Shown here in pieces: positions 52,137 through 61,893 of a stretch of DNA of 64,000 bases. The notes below the pieces were generated by a model, which was not told the DNA's origin, made no database searches, and worked only from the letters and a program-made list of their open reading frames with translations. Position 1 is the first letter of the stretch, and the number at the start of each line of letters is the position of its first letter. This stretch comes from Puccinia triticina (Eukaryota; Basidiomycota; Pucciniomycetes; Pucciniales; Pucciniaceae), in assembly GCF_026914185.1 (NCBI RefSeq), contig NC_070560.1, forward strand, positions 222,001-286,000, written 5' to 3'. The translations under genes were made by a program, and so were the position numbers.

Positions 52137-54502
52137 TTCTGATTACTGGGGAGTATGATTGGAACCAAAAAAGTCTGACCAGCTGAATCCATGATTGAAA
52201 GTGCTTCTCCTCTGGCTCCATTGTAGTTGATGTTAGCTGAGACATCCATCAAGAAAGGCTTTCCAATAATCATCTGAACTGGTCCTTTGGCTACCCAGAA
52301 ATGAAATGTCCTGAATACTTTCCCAATGGTTACCTCCACATCTTCAGCAATTCCAGGTATATCAGTAAGGTGACCTCCAATTCCTTTGAGCTTCATAGAT
52401 TTAGCAGTGAGTACTAATCCAAGTTTATGTGCAAGAGTTTCAGGAATAATGTTGACCATAGAGCCAGTATCCAAGAGTGCTTGATGTTTCTCTCCTCCAA
52501 TAGTGATGGTGATGTATCCAAGGGGGCAGGAGTAGTGAGTAGTGGGTTGCTCCTGTGCTGGTTCTTCTCCATCCTCCATGTCTGTGAAGTTTGCTGATTT
52601 GACACCATCCAATGGGACCCTTCTGTTGGTTATCTTCTTCCTGATACAGTCAGTAACTCCTGGTGATATAGCAAAGATTTCTCCAAAGGCCAACTCCATC
52701 TTTCCTGCAGTCAACATCCTACTAGCCACTTCCTCCTCAATTCCTTGGTACTCCTTGGCCAAAGTCTTTTCCAAATAGGTCTTCTTAACTGGTTTGTCCT
52801 TAGGTGCAGTGGTTGAATCCTTGTCCTTATCCTGGAATCTGACTTGAGGGGAGCCTTTTGAAGTAGGGGATTTGGAAGCACTAGGAGTAGGGGGCTGTGT
52901 CATGTGAAGTAATTCCTCTGTATCCATGTCCATTAGGTCCTGTTTCTCCTTCCTGATCCTTTTGTCTGACTTGGCTGGTTCCTCCTCATCCTGATCCTTA
53001 GAGTTGTTTCTGGTCCTCTTTCCAAGGTCTGCTTCATAACTGTGGGTTTGATAATAGGCTGGGTCCTCCTCTAGTTGGCCAAAAGAAGATGTGAGCTTAG
53101 GTTTAGAGTACTCTTCCACTGGGGTTCTGATTGGTCTGCTTGGAATCCAGGGAATAACTGATTTGTCTGGAAGTCTGTAATCTCTGCCATCCTTGATAAC
53201 AGCACCACTAGACATGTCCTGGGCAAGTTGAGAGCAGCTGTTGGTTCCATGGGTTTCCTGATGACAATAATAGCATTTGAATGGCCAGGTCCTAGCAGGT
53301 TTGTCCATGTGGGGAGGTAGTCCTTTGCCAGCAGTGAGGGATGCAAGTTGTTTGGTAAGGAGTTCCACTTGTTTGCCCAGAGAAATAGAAGCAGTAGGAG
53401 CAGTTCCCTGAGTAGCAGGTGTGGGTTTGAAGGTCCTAGGTGAGTTGTCCAAAGTGAATTTCTCTTCTGCCCTCCATTCAGTCCTTCTGTTGACCACTGA
53501 TCTTGAGTAAACTTCCTGGTGAATGTAGGTAAGAAGAGTTTCAGTGTCTGGCAAGATATCACCTCCATCCTTTGAGGCTAGCATTTGATTGTCCCTCATC
53601 AAGCTCCTAGTAACTCTTTGATCCAGATCCTTGTGAAGAGTTTCCAAAAGAAGGTGTCTGAATTCCTCCAGGCTGGTACTGTACCCCATTCTTACCAAGT
53701 AGTGAGTGATGGTTTCAAACTTGTTTCTGAATGTGTTGAAGGTTTCCAAGGTGCTGATTCCTCCATCCTGGGCAGATTTGTAGACTAGTTTCCTGAGATC
53801 CTCCCTGGTATATCTGACCAATGGCTGAGAAGTTCCAAACCTGGTGAGTAGCTGTTTCTTCAGGGTTTCCCAATCCAAGTTTTCATGGCCTGACATGTCT
53901 TCCACTTCATCCTTAAGGTCCAACCCTTTGATAAAAGCAATGATTTGTCCAGCCAGTTCCTTAGAGTTAGCACCATCATCTCTTCCAGCACTTTCATACC
54001 TTCTAATGAACTTCTCCACAGGCATGTTGGTTCCATCAAAGAAGAGCTCTTTTTCCATGGGTTTGATCTTTACTCCTCTGCTGACAGGATCCTCATACCT
54101 AGGCATAGCTGGTTCCCTATTTAAAAAGTGAGTGTTGGACCTGGTAGAGTGTGTTGAGTCATCCCTTTGGCGCTGGAACCTGGGAAAGCGGGGTGGTGGT
54201 GCATTTAAATCTTCTGAATCTTCTGAAAGCTGATTGGTATCTCTATATCCTGTGTATCTAGGGATACTGGAAGTCTGAGGTCCAGGTGGAGGTCTGTAAG
54301 AACTGGAGTTGACTTGTGGAGTAGAAGAACCCTGGGGATCTGGAGCATTGGAAGAAGGTTGATAACCTGGACCATTGGGAGGAACCTGAGTCTGACCAGT
54401 GTTGGAAGTGGTGGAGTCCTGAACTGCAGCATTACTGGATGGATCCACTGGAGGGTAAAGACTGGGAGCAACATTGGTGTTGGGAGATCCTTGGGCAGAC
54501 AT
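52085..54502 (-). CDS. gag: gypsy Gag-protease, copy 1, 805 aa
   Basis: An N-terminal Pro/Ser/Asn-rich stretch (1-110) is followed by the Gag capsid-like region (about 145-340, with E-K-F-I-R-R-Y-E and E-N-L-D-W-E-T-L-K-K-Q). Next come a CCHC zinc knuckle (C410, C413, H418, C423), a charged linker, and an aspartic protease with D-T-G-S at 678-681 and I-I-G-K-P at about 745. Gag and protease share one frame, unlike elements that place protease in pol. The start is the first ATG of the frame, 225 bp downstream of the 5' LTR. It overlaps pol by 52 bp. Confidence 0.93.
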   Translation of the reverse strand: MSAQGSPNTNVAPSLYPPVDPSSNAAVQDSTTSNTGQTQVPPNGPGYQPSSNAPDPQGSSTPQVNSSSYRPPPGPQTSSIPRYTGYRDTNQLSEDSEDLNAPPPRFPRFQRQRDDSTHSTRSNTHFLNREPAMPRYEDPVSRGVKIKPMEKELFFDGTNMPVEKFIRRYESAGRDDGANSKELAGQIIAFIKGLDLKDEVEDMSGHENLDWETLKKQLLTRFGTSQPLVRYTREDLRKLVYKSAQDGGISTLETFNTFRNKFETITHYLVRMGYSTSLEEFRHLLLETLHKDLDQRVTRSLMRDNQMLASKDGGDILPDTETLLTYIHQEVYSRSVVNRRTEWRAEEKFTLDNSPRTFKPTPATQGTAPTASISLGKQVELLTKQLASLTAGKGLPPHMDKPARTWPFKCYYCHQETHGTNSCSQLAQDMSSGAVIKDGRDYRLPDKSVIPWIPSRPIRTPVEEYSKPKLTSSFGQLEEDPAYYQTHSYEADLGKRTRNNSKDQDEEEPAKSDKRIRKEKQDLMDMDTEELLHMTQPPTPSASKSPTSKGSPQVRFQDKDKDSTTAPKDKPVKKTYLEKTLAKEYQGIEEEVASRMLTAGKMELAFGEIFAISPGVTDCIRKKITNRRVPLDGVKSANFTDMEDGEEPAQEQPTTHYSCPLGYITITIGGEKHQALLDTGSMVNIIPETLAHKLGLVLTAKSMKLKGIGGHLTDIPGIAEDVEVTIGKVFRTFHFWVAKGPVQMIIGKPFLMDVSANINYNGARGEALSIMDSAGQTFLVPIILPSNQKWETSIPSNSGLVNFLD

Positions 54503-54706
54503 GATTGAAGCAGATAAGTTGACTCTAAATCTGAAGGGTGTTGAAGGTTGATAGTGGAGATGCTGATAGTGTTACTGTTGGTTGAAGTTGATTCTAAAAG
54601 CAAGGAGTTGATTTGTAAAGAAAGGAGTATGAGGAGTGTAGGTGAAGTAGTATGTAGCTGATTGTAAGAGTGTTACTAGAGCTGAAGATATCTGAAGTAT
54701 AGAAAA

Positions 54707-54724
54707 GCCACTGTTGGGACACCA
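54707..54724 (-). other. primer binding site of gypsy copy 1
   Basis: On the minus strand, two bases after the 5' LTR end (...CCACA AG), the sequence TGGTGTCCCAACAGTGGC starts with TGG, complementary to a tRNA CCA end. I cannot name the tRNA. Confidence 0.6.
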
Positions 54725-54726
54725 CT

Positions 54727-55689
54727 TGTGGAACTACTCAAGGGGGATAATAGAGCTTGGAAGGGAAATGGATAGCAACACTAGTACTAATGTAGGCTAT
54801 GCAAGGGTGCTGATGAGGCTGCCTTCCTGACTAATGCTGAGGGGATGAGAGTAACACTAAGAAAAAGAAGAAAAATGTGTGGCTGATTTCTGCTTGATCT
54901 TGGAGCTAGTACTATGAGCTTTAACTACTGACTACTGAGGGTAAGAGAGTTGGAGGAGTGATGAGAGTGGGGAATGCAATGGCAAGGTTTAATGGCAAGG
55001 GGTTGATGAGAATGGGCACTTATAATTTCTGTATCTAAAATTATCTATAAATTCTGCATAAGGTACAAGTGAGGGGGGAAAGACATTTCTTATATGAAGG
55101 AAGGATGAGCACAGACAATAAGGAGTTCTGGCTATGAGAATGAAGGTTGTACAAATGAGGAAGAGTGATATGAACATAGTAACAGTATGTAATGATGAGC
55201 AATGCTGAAAGGGGAATGCTGGTTATGGGAATAAAAGAATGTACTAATGGGGAAGAGTGATGAGAACATAGTAACTACTTGTAATGATGAGCACTACTGA
55301 AAGAGGTAAGCACAGATCCAATGATGTAATGTGTACAATAGGCATAGTACATAATGAGAAATGTATGTAAAGGGTTTAGTATGTGAGAATAAATATGTAA
55401 AAGGAATTTACTGTAATGATTCAAGTAGGTTACTAATGAAATGAGTATTGTAACTAATGAAGAATGTAAGTTGTCTGTAAGTCTTATATCCTTATATAAA
55501 TACTGAACCATTGAAGATAAGGGGGTACTATGTATGAGTGACTATAGGTGAAATTTGGCGTAGAATCTGAATATGCAATAATAATGAAGTATTTGTGAAG
55601 GGTTATGGGGGAAATGGGAAATGTAATGATGAATGTATGTAAAGAAAAGCAATAAAAACACTACTTATGGTTTGGAATGGAGCACCACA
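54727..55689 (-). repeat. shared LTR between gypsy copies 1 and 2
   Basis: The 963-bp LTR is 5' LTR of copy 1 (primer site at 54,724) and at the same time 3' LTR of copy 2 (polypurine tract at 55,690). No host sequence lies between the copies. Confidence 0.92.
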
Positions 55690-56746
55690 TCCTCCCCCAA
55701 CTTATTGTCTGTCCCCAGGCAATGCACCAAAGAGAAGAGTGATCCAGAAAGAGTTAAAGAATGTTGAGTCCAAGAGTCTCAAGTCCAAAGCCCAGTGTTC
55801 TTCCTCCAAAAGGTGAAATCCAAAGTCCTGAGTAGCAGTCCAAATCCAGAGTCCAGTGTCCAAAGCCAATAGAATCCAAGTATAATCCAAGTCCAGTATA
55901 TCTGAGTCCAAGGTATCCAGGTCCAATCCAAAGTCCAATAGTCCTATGTATCCAGAGTATCCATAGTCCAGTATCCAATCCAAAGAGTCCAGTATCCAAA
56001 AGAAGGTCCAATTATCAGTGAGGGGTGAATGTTTAAGAAGATCTAACTCTGCTGAAGGCAATACCCTTGAGACAGACACATATTAGACTAATTTCCACTC
56101 TGAAGAATACAATAATTTTCCTGCCTAACTGAGGCCAATGGAAGAATGCAATGATTGATGATGAATGATGGGGTTGATAATTGTAGTTTCTGAAGGTTGT
56201 GAATGATTTGGGGTTGAATGGCTGAATTTCTGAGTATCTGAGTATATAATGTAGAGTTCTGTGAAGAGAATTTGAAGTCCAGGGAGGCTGATAAGCTGTC
56301 CAAAGAATATTCTTGCTCAAGTTGGGTGGCTTCTGAGCTGCAATGTGTTGGAAGAAATTGATTATAATGGTGAATGAATGAAAGGTTGGTTTGTTGGCTG
56401 AAGAATACCTCGAATACAGGGTGAAGATGATGATGGAGGAATGATTGATGTTCAGGAATTAATGAATGATGATTTTTCAGAAAGAATAATTTAGGATGAT
56501 GATGATGATTCGAGGAATTGAATGAATGACTCGATTATTGGATTTCTTCATGGAGGAGTTAATTGAGTTGGGGTTCAAAATGAATGATTCATGGCAGGGA
56601 ATAATGATGGGTGCTTAGATTCCTTTCATGGAGGAGTGAATTATTGATGGATGAATGAATGATTATTTTTCAGAAAGAATGATTTAGGATGATGATGATG
56701 ATGGAGGAATTGAATGAATGACTGGATTATTGGATTTCTTCATTTT

Positions 56747-58117
56747 GTCCAGACGGGGAATGGAACATGTGTTCATTGTGTGTAATGTCGAAAGAGGGGT
56801 CCTGTTGTCTGAGCGGGGGCTCCAAGCGGGAAACGCACGTGCGGAACGTCAACAAAAAAGCAAAGGAAATGGTCGACCCGTATCTTCGGAACGGCTCGAT
56901 GAATTTTCTTGAAACCAAGCTCATTCGAAAGAGCCGATTCTCCAGATGAAAATGGTATATACTGATTATTTTTAAGGGTTGATTTTCGGTTGTGTAGGGC
57001 CGATCAAAGATCCAAGCGAAATCCGCGGGCGCGCATAGTAGTAACACTGCGTAAATATAAGGTAATATGTTTTCGGTACAACTTGGATTTCCGTCGATGA
57101 AAAGTTCTGATTCCGGGCTCATTCGAAAGGCAATAAGGAGGAGATGAATGGACAATCGAGCAATATTAAAGATTAATTCGGCCGATGGGCCGCCGTGGAC
57201 GCTAAATGAAAGCCGTAAATGAGGCCGCGTAAATCCTAAAAAAACTTCGAGCGCTTATAATTCCAAAACCGCTCGATAGAATTGGCTAAAACCAAATTCA
57301 GACGAAAGCCAGGATCGGAAAGGTGAAACTGGGAAGGTGTAATATGTATTTTGAGGTCGGCCGAATCGTTATTGGAACACTCCAAAGTTTCATTACAATT
57401 TCCGCGGTTTCCACCGCAAAGAAGTTGAAATCCAAGGGCTACATAATGAAATAAACCAAAGGTACCGCCGAGGGACTGCCCAAATGAACTCCTGCGTCTG
57501 AAAAGGGTGTTTAGATGAAATGTTCGCGGTATTTACGCGCCAGGAGATATCGGAAAAGGGTAGATTAAACTGGGTCGAACACCAGAGTCAAAAATTAAAA
57601 GAATGAAAGAGAATCCGCGCCAAACGTCTTCGAAAGGTGAAGGCGTCCATGACGTCATAAAATGAAGAAGAATGAGTATCTATAAGGCCCCAGGTCGTCG
57701 GCCAACGGAAAAGTTCTGTTATCGCATTCGATATCCGTAATGTTTGCCTCCAGCGCCACTTCCACGCCCTCATCGCCGAAAGGTATCATTGAAAACTCAA
57801 TAGATTCTTCGTCCAATACGTCCATATCATCTTCACAGCTTGACGAAGAGGCCGTCATTAGACCTTCCTACGAAATACCCTTTTCTATTCGCAGAGCGCA
57901 CTCGTTCGTCGACAACATTCACGCGTACAACGCCGGTATGAGAGATTCTTTTAAACCTGAAGAAGTTGATGCCTTGCGCCACTATATCCAACAAGGACTC
58001 CTCGCCTTCGCTCGTGAGGACCTCGACGACCCGGTTGCCGCACGAAACGCACGCCTTAAATTGTATAGCCGGTTCCACGACGCTTTTACACATGTATGTC
58101 GAATGGATTCCGTATGT
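56747..58117. promoter_or_regulatory. CpG-rich island (copy 2)
   Basis: Same sequence as 46,990-48,360, offset 9,757; covers the upstream part of the second antisense gene. Confidence 0.6.
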
Positions 58118-58555
58118 ATATGAATAAGAATTTGAAAAGAAAGAGGATTGATTATAATACTGATATTTTTCCCTGTTTCTATTTTGATTTTTAGATGGAT
58201 ACTCATTCCATAATAGATGCCATGATAGAGGAAACTGAGGAGAGGAATGCCCTGGAATTATTAAGGATGAGGGACCAAGTGGAAGAGGAGGAAGATGGTT
58301 GGAGAGTAGAAGCAGAAATGGAGAGGATAAGAGCTGAGGGTAAGTTCTAATATATTCTATTTTTTTTTTTTTTTTTTTATTCTTTATTGAAGACTTTTAC
58401 TAATGTTATGCTTTAATTTTCTTTTTATGTCTTTTGATTTTTTTTTTTTTTTTTTTTTAGATAAGGAGAAGGGAAAAGAGAAGGAGAAGGAGAAGGAGGG
58501 AAGTGAAATGGAAGAGGGTGATGTAGTGATAAAAGAAGAAGAGGTGAGCTTTTGA
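57740..58555 (+). CDS. antisense intron-containing gene of gypsy copy 2
   Basis: Identical exon structure to 47,983-48,798: 57740-58093 (or 58111), 58195-58339, 58461-58555. The introns are retained unchanged, as expected if the element copies itself through the opposite-strand RNA or by DNA-level duplication. Confidence 0.5.
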
Positions 58556-58722
58556 TTTTATAATTGGTTATTTTATTTGAGAGTGTTTGAAAATGATTTT
58601 TATTGATTTTATTTCTGATTTGTTTATAGATTTGATTTTATTTTGTTTTTATGTTATTGTGTAAGAAGATGAGAAAGAGAAAAGAGAAGAGAAATGAATT
58701 GATTATTCCTTATTTATTGTTT

Positions 58723-61700
58723 TCACCTGGAGTGGTATTCCTTGACATGAGTTGCAGCAAACCTTCTGGCCAATTCTGTGCCATCCAATTCTTCCAAGAT
58801 GTAAGATCCTCCTGGGTTTTGAGCTTTGATTCTGTAAGGACCATTCCATTTATTTTCAAAGAGCTTGCCAAATTGAGAGTCCAGAGATTTGTTATACACT
58901 ACTACTAATTGACCTTTCTTTAGTGGCTGCCTTGATGTTTTCTTTTTGTTCCAATAATCCACAGAGTTTTTCCTGGAATCCATGAGCTGCTGGTGTGCTT
59001 GCTGCAAGATGGTATCCCTGTTTTCAAGCTGCTGAGTCCTAGCCAATAAAAGATCCTGAGTTGATTCTACCTTTGACCAATCCACTCCAAAGAAGGTTTC
59101 CAATTCTAAATCAATGGGTAAGATGGGGGGCTGTCCAAGAACTAGCTCATAAGGTGAGTAACCAGTTGATCTCTTGGTGGAAATTCTGTCTGCAAATAAA
59201 ACTAAAGGTAAATAATTCCTCCACTTCTTGCCTTCTTTTCCACAGAGCTTGACCAAGGTATCCTTAATTGCCTGATGTCCTCTTTCTACCATACCATTTG
59301 CTTCAGGATAATAAGGGGTGGTGACTTTGATGTTGATTCCGGATTCCAGAAGGGATTTTTGAAATTGTTGTCCAAATTCAGAGCCTCCATCCACTGTGAC
59401 TGACCAAGGGGCTCCATATCTGTAGATCCAGTTGTCCAAGAACCACTGAGAGATTTTCTTTGCCTGAATCTTTTCTAGTCCAACTGCCTCTACCCATCCA
59501 GAAAGGTCATCTCTTGCAATTACCAGGTATTTCCATTTGCCAGCTTTGATGTGAACTGTATCCAAACTGACTCTTCCAAAGATGGTTGCTGCTCCTGTAG
59601 GTTTCTTGGGTTCCATTGGCAATTTTGAACTCCTCTTCTGGCAAGCTTCACAAGGCTGGACCCACTTGGTAACACCTCTCTTGAGACCTGGCCACCAAAA
59701 TCTGAGTTTAATTCTTCTGTAGGTTTCAGCAATACCTCTGTGGCCTAAGGATTCATGAAGGGAATTGAGGATGGATTTCTGAGCTGAAGGAGAGGTGACT
59801 ACTATCTGGGAGAATGGTTTGTTGATCCTGTGCAAGACTCCATTGGAAAGGAAAAAGTTGGCTGATTTGTGCAAAATTTGCTTGAATTCCAGGCTGCTGC
59901 ATCCTGGAGGTTTGTTCATGGTTGAAAGGTATTCCTGGAGATGCTTCCAAATTCCTTGCTGCAAGTTACTTACCCCCTCCCCCAACTGAGCTGATGTCCC
60001 CAGAAGCAGGCCAAAAGAAGAATGTTTAGTTCCAAATCCAGGGTGAGGTTTGATCCAGGTTTCATCTTCATCAAAGCTAGGACAATCATCTTCATCAGAA
60101 TCAGGGGGTCTTCTTGAAAGTCCATCAGGTAAGGTGAAAGTTTTTCCAGGAGTGTGAACAAGGTCATAGGAGAATAACTGAATAAATCCAATCCATCTGT
60201 TCATAGGGGCATTGGGAAGTGAAGGGTTGTTGATCATTCCAATAAGGCACTGGGCATCCACTCTGAGTTGAAAATGTTGACCCCACAGTTTGGTTTGAAG
60301 TTTCTTGAGGATCTTGGCAACACCACAGAGTTCTAATTTGGATTGTGAGTACTTTGATTCCCTGGGTGAAAAGACTACTGACTCATATAACACAGGCCTA
60401 TCCAATCCATCAGAATCCTGTTGAGTAAGAACAGCACCTGCAGCAATAACACTGGAGTCCACTGAGAGTTTGATTAAGCCAGCATCAGGTCCATAGTCCA
60501 ATTTCTTTAGGGTGATATCAGTTCCAACAATCCTTTTAAGGTCCTCAAAGGCATCCTGGCAATCTTCAGTCCAATCCCAAGAGGAGTCCTTCCTGGTGAG
60601 TCTTCTGAGTGGAGCAGTAATGGTTGAGTAATTTTTAATGAACATTCTAACATATACACAGATACCTAGGAATCCTCTGACATCTGAAGGAGTGGTGGGA
60701 GTTGGCCAGGTTTCAATTTTGTTGAGCTTCTTGATGGATATCCTTCTGCCTTCCTTACAAACCACATGGCCAACCAGATCCAGAGCAGGTACACAGCAAG
60801 CAAATTTCTTCCCAGAGATGGTGAGTCCAGCTTCTTCAATCCTGAAAAGAATCCTTTCCAGAGTAATGGCATATTCATAGATAAATCTTCTGATCTGGGG
60901 GTTGTCCTTTAGAGTTTCTTCATTGTAGTCAGAGGTTGGTCCCTTTATACCTTCATCATCCACAAAGATTCCCATTTGTTGAGGTAATTCATCCTGGAGT
61001 ATCCACATCATTTGGGCCTGGTAAACTGCAACTGAATTGGTGGCTCCTTGGGGTAATCTGGTAAGTTGAAATCTTCCAAGGGGTGTTTCAAAGGTGGTCA
61101 AAGGTCTGGATTCTGGAGCTAATTCTCTTTCATCATATCCTCCCATAATATCACGTAGTCCATAGCAAGCCCTTCCAGTGAATGATTCAATGAGTTCCTC
61201 TGTCTTTGGTGGTAGTCCAGCGTCCTTAATGGTGACTTTGTTGAGTTTCTGAAGGTCATGTACAATTCTGAGCTTACCATCCTGCTTCTTTACACAAAAT
61301 ATAGGGCTGGAATAACTGGAAAAGGATTGTTCATAGAGGCCAGTGCTGAGTCTTTCTCTTACCAATTCTATAACCTGGTCTTTGATGGGTGCAGGGATTG
61401 GAATTGGTTTCTGTTGCCAAGGTTCATGGGGAATGACTGGAATGATATAAGGCTGTCCATAGGTGTGTTTAAGAAGGCCTCTTTCTGTTTCTACAAAAGC
61501 CAAAGCACCTTGTCTAATCACAATTACCCATACTAGTAGGAGATATTCTTGAGGAGAGAGCCATCCAGGAGGTCCAAAGTTGATGAGGTCCAGCCTTTCT
61601 TGGGTAATCTTGGAGGTAGGAATGAATGGTGGGGGAAAAGGGTTCAAAGGAGTGAGGTAAGGATCCCTGGAGAGTGGTGGCCTTGATAAGGGAGGGTTGA

Positions 61701-61893
61701 GAGATAATGGCATTGGTTGGTTTACTGGTTTTATTTTTTTTAGAGTTGATTTATACTTTGCTGAATGAGTGACTACAGTTTGTTGCTTTTGGTTGTTTTC
61801 CAGGGTTTCAGTTGTAAGGGAAGGGGACTGAAAACCTGGTCTCAATCTAAAAAATTTACCAGTCCAGAATTGGAAGGTATGCTGGTTTCCCAC
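58723..61893 (-). CDS. pol: gypsy pol, copy 2
   Basis: Same 1,056-codon reading as copy 1, with F-V-D-D, the H-H-C-C zinc site and the D-D-E integrase core all intact. Entry by -1 frameshift at 61,848-61,854. Confidence 0.93.
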   Translation of the reverse strand: MGNQHTFQFWTGKFFRLRPGFQSPSLTTETLENNQKQQTVVTHSAKYKSTLKKIKPVNQPMPLSLNPPLSRPPLSRDPYLTPLNPFPPPFIPTSKITQERLDLINFGPPGWLSPQEYLLLVWVIVIRQGALAFVETERGLLKHTYGQPYIIPVIPHEPWQQKPIPIPAPIKDQVIELVRERLSTGLYEQSFSSYSSPIFCVKKQDGKLRIVHDLQKLNKVTIKDAGLPPKTEELIESFTGRACYGLRDIMGGYDERELAPESRPLTTFETPLGRFQLTRLPQGATNSVAVYQAQMMWILQDELPQQMGIFVDDEGIKGPTSDYNEETLKDNPQIRRFIYEYAITLERILFRIEEAGLTISGKKFACCVPALDLVGHVVCKEGRRISIKKLNKIETWPTPTTPSDVRGFLGICVYVRMFIKNYSTITAPLRRLTRKDSSWDWTEDCQDAFEDLKRIVGTDITLKKLDYGPDAGLIKLSVDSSVIAAGAVLTQQDSDGLDRPVLYESVVFSPRESKYSQSKLELCGVAKILKKLQTKLWGQHFQLRVDAQCLIGMINNPSLPNAPMNRWIGFIQLFSYDLVHTPGKTFTLPDGLSRRPPDSDEDDCPSFDEDETWIKPHPGFGTKHSSFGLLLGTSAQLGEGVSNLQQGIWKHLQEYLSTMNKPPGCSSLEFKQILHKSANFFLSNGVLHRINKPFSQIVVTSPSAQKSILNSLHESLGHRGIAETYRRIKLRFWWPGLKRGVTKWVQPCEACQKRSSKLPMEPKKPTGAATIFGRVSLDTVHIKAGKWKYLVIARDDLSGWVEAVGLEKIQAKKISQWFLDNWIYRYGAPWSVTVDGGSEFGQQFQKSLLESGINIKVTTPYYPEANGMVERGHQAIKDTLVKLCGKEGKKWRNYLPLVLFADRISTKRSTGYSPYELVLGQPPILPIDLELETFFGVDWSKVESTQDLLLARTQQLENRDTILQQAHQQLMDSRKNSVDYWNKKKTSRQPLKKGQLVVVYNKSLDSQFGKLFENKWNGPYRIKAQNPGGSYILEELDGTELARRFAATHVKEYHSR
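61800..61854 (-). promoter_or_regulatory. -1 ribosomal frameshift signal (copy 2)
   Basis: Heptamer TTTTTTA at 61854-61848, 8-nt spacer, and stem arms at 61839-61827 and 61812-61800, identical to copy 1. Confidence 0.8.

Larger units (their letters stand above)
44970..55689 (-). mobile_element. complete Ty3/gypsy retrotransposon, copy 1
   Basis: Both LTRs (44970-45932 and 54727-55689, 963 bp each) start TGTGGAAC and end ACCACA; I noticed two differences between them (44,991 G versus 54,748 T; 45,326 G versus 55,083 T). Order on the minus strand is 5' LTR, PBS, gag-PR, pol (RT, RNase H, integrase), a 3-kb region with an antisense gene, PPT, 3' LTR. All long frames are open, so it looks very young and possibly active. 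The right LTR is also the left-hand (3') LTR of copy 2. The left junction interrupts a hAT-like end; the matching TSD would be outside the window. Confidence 0.92.
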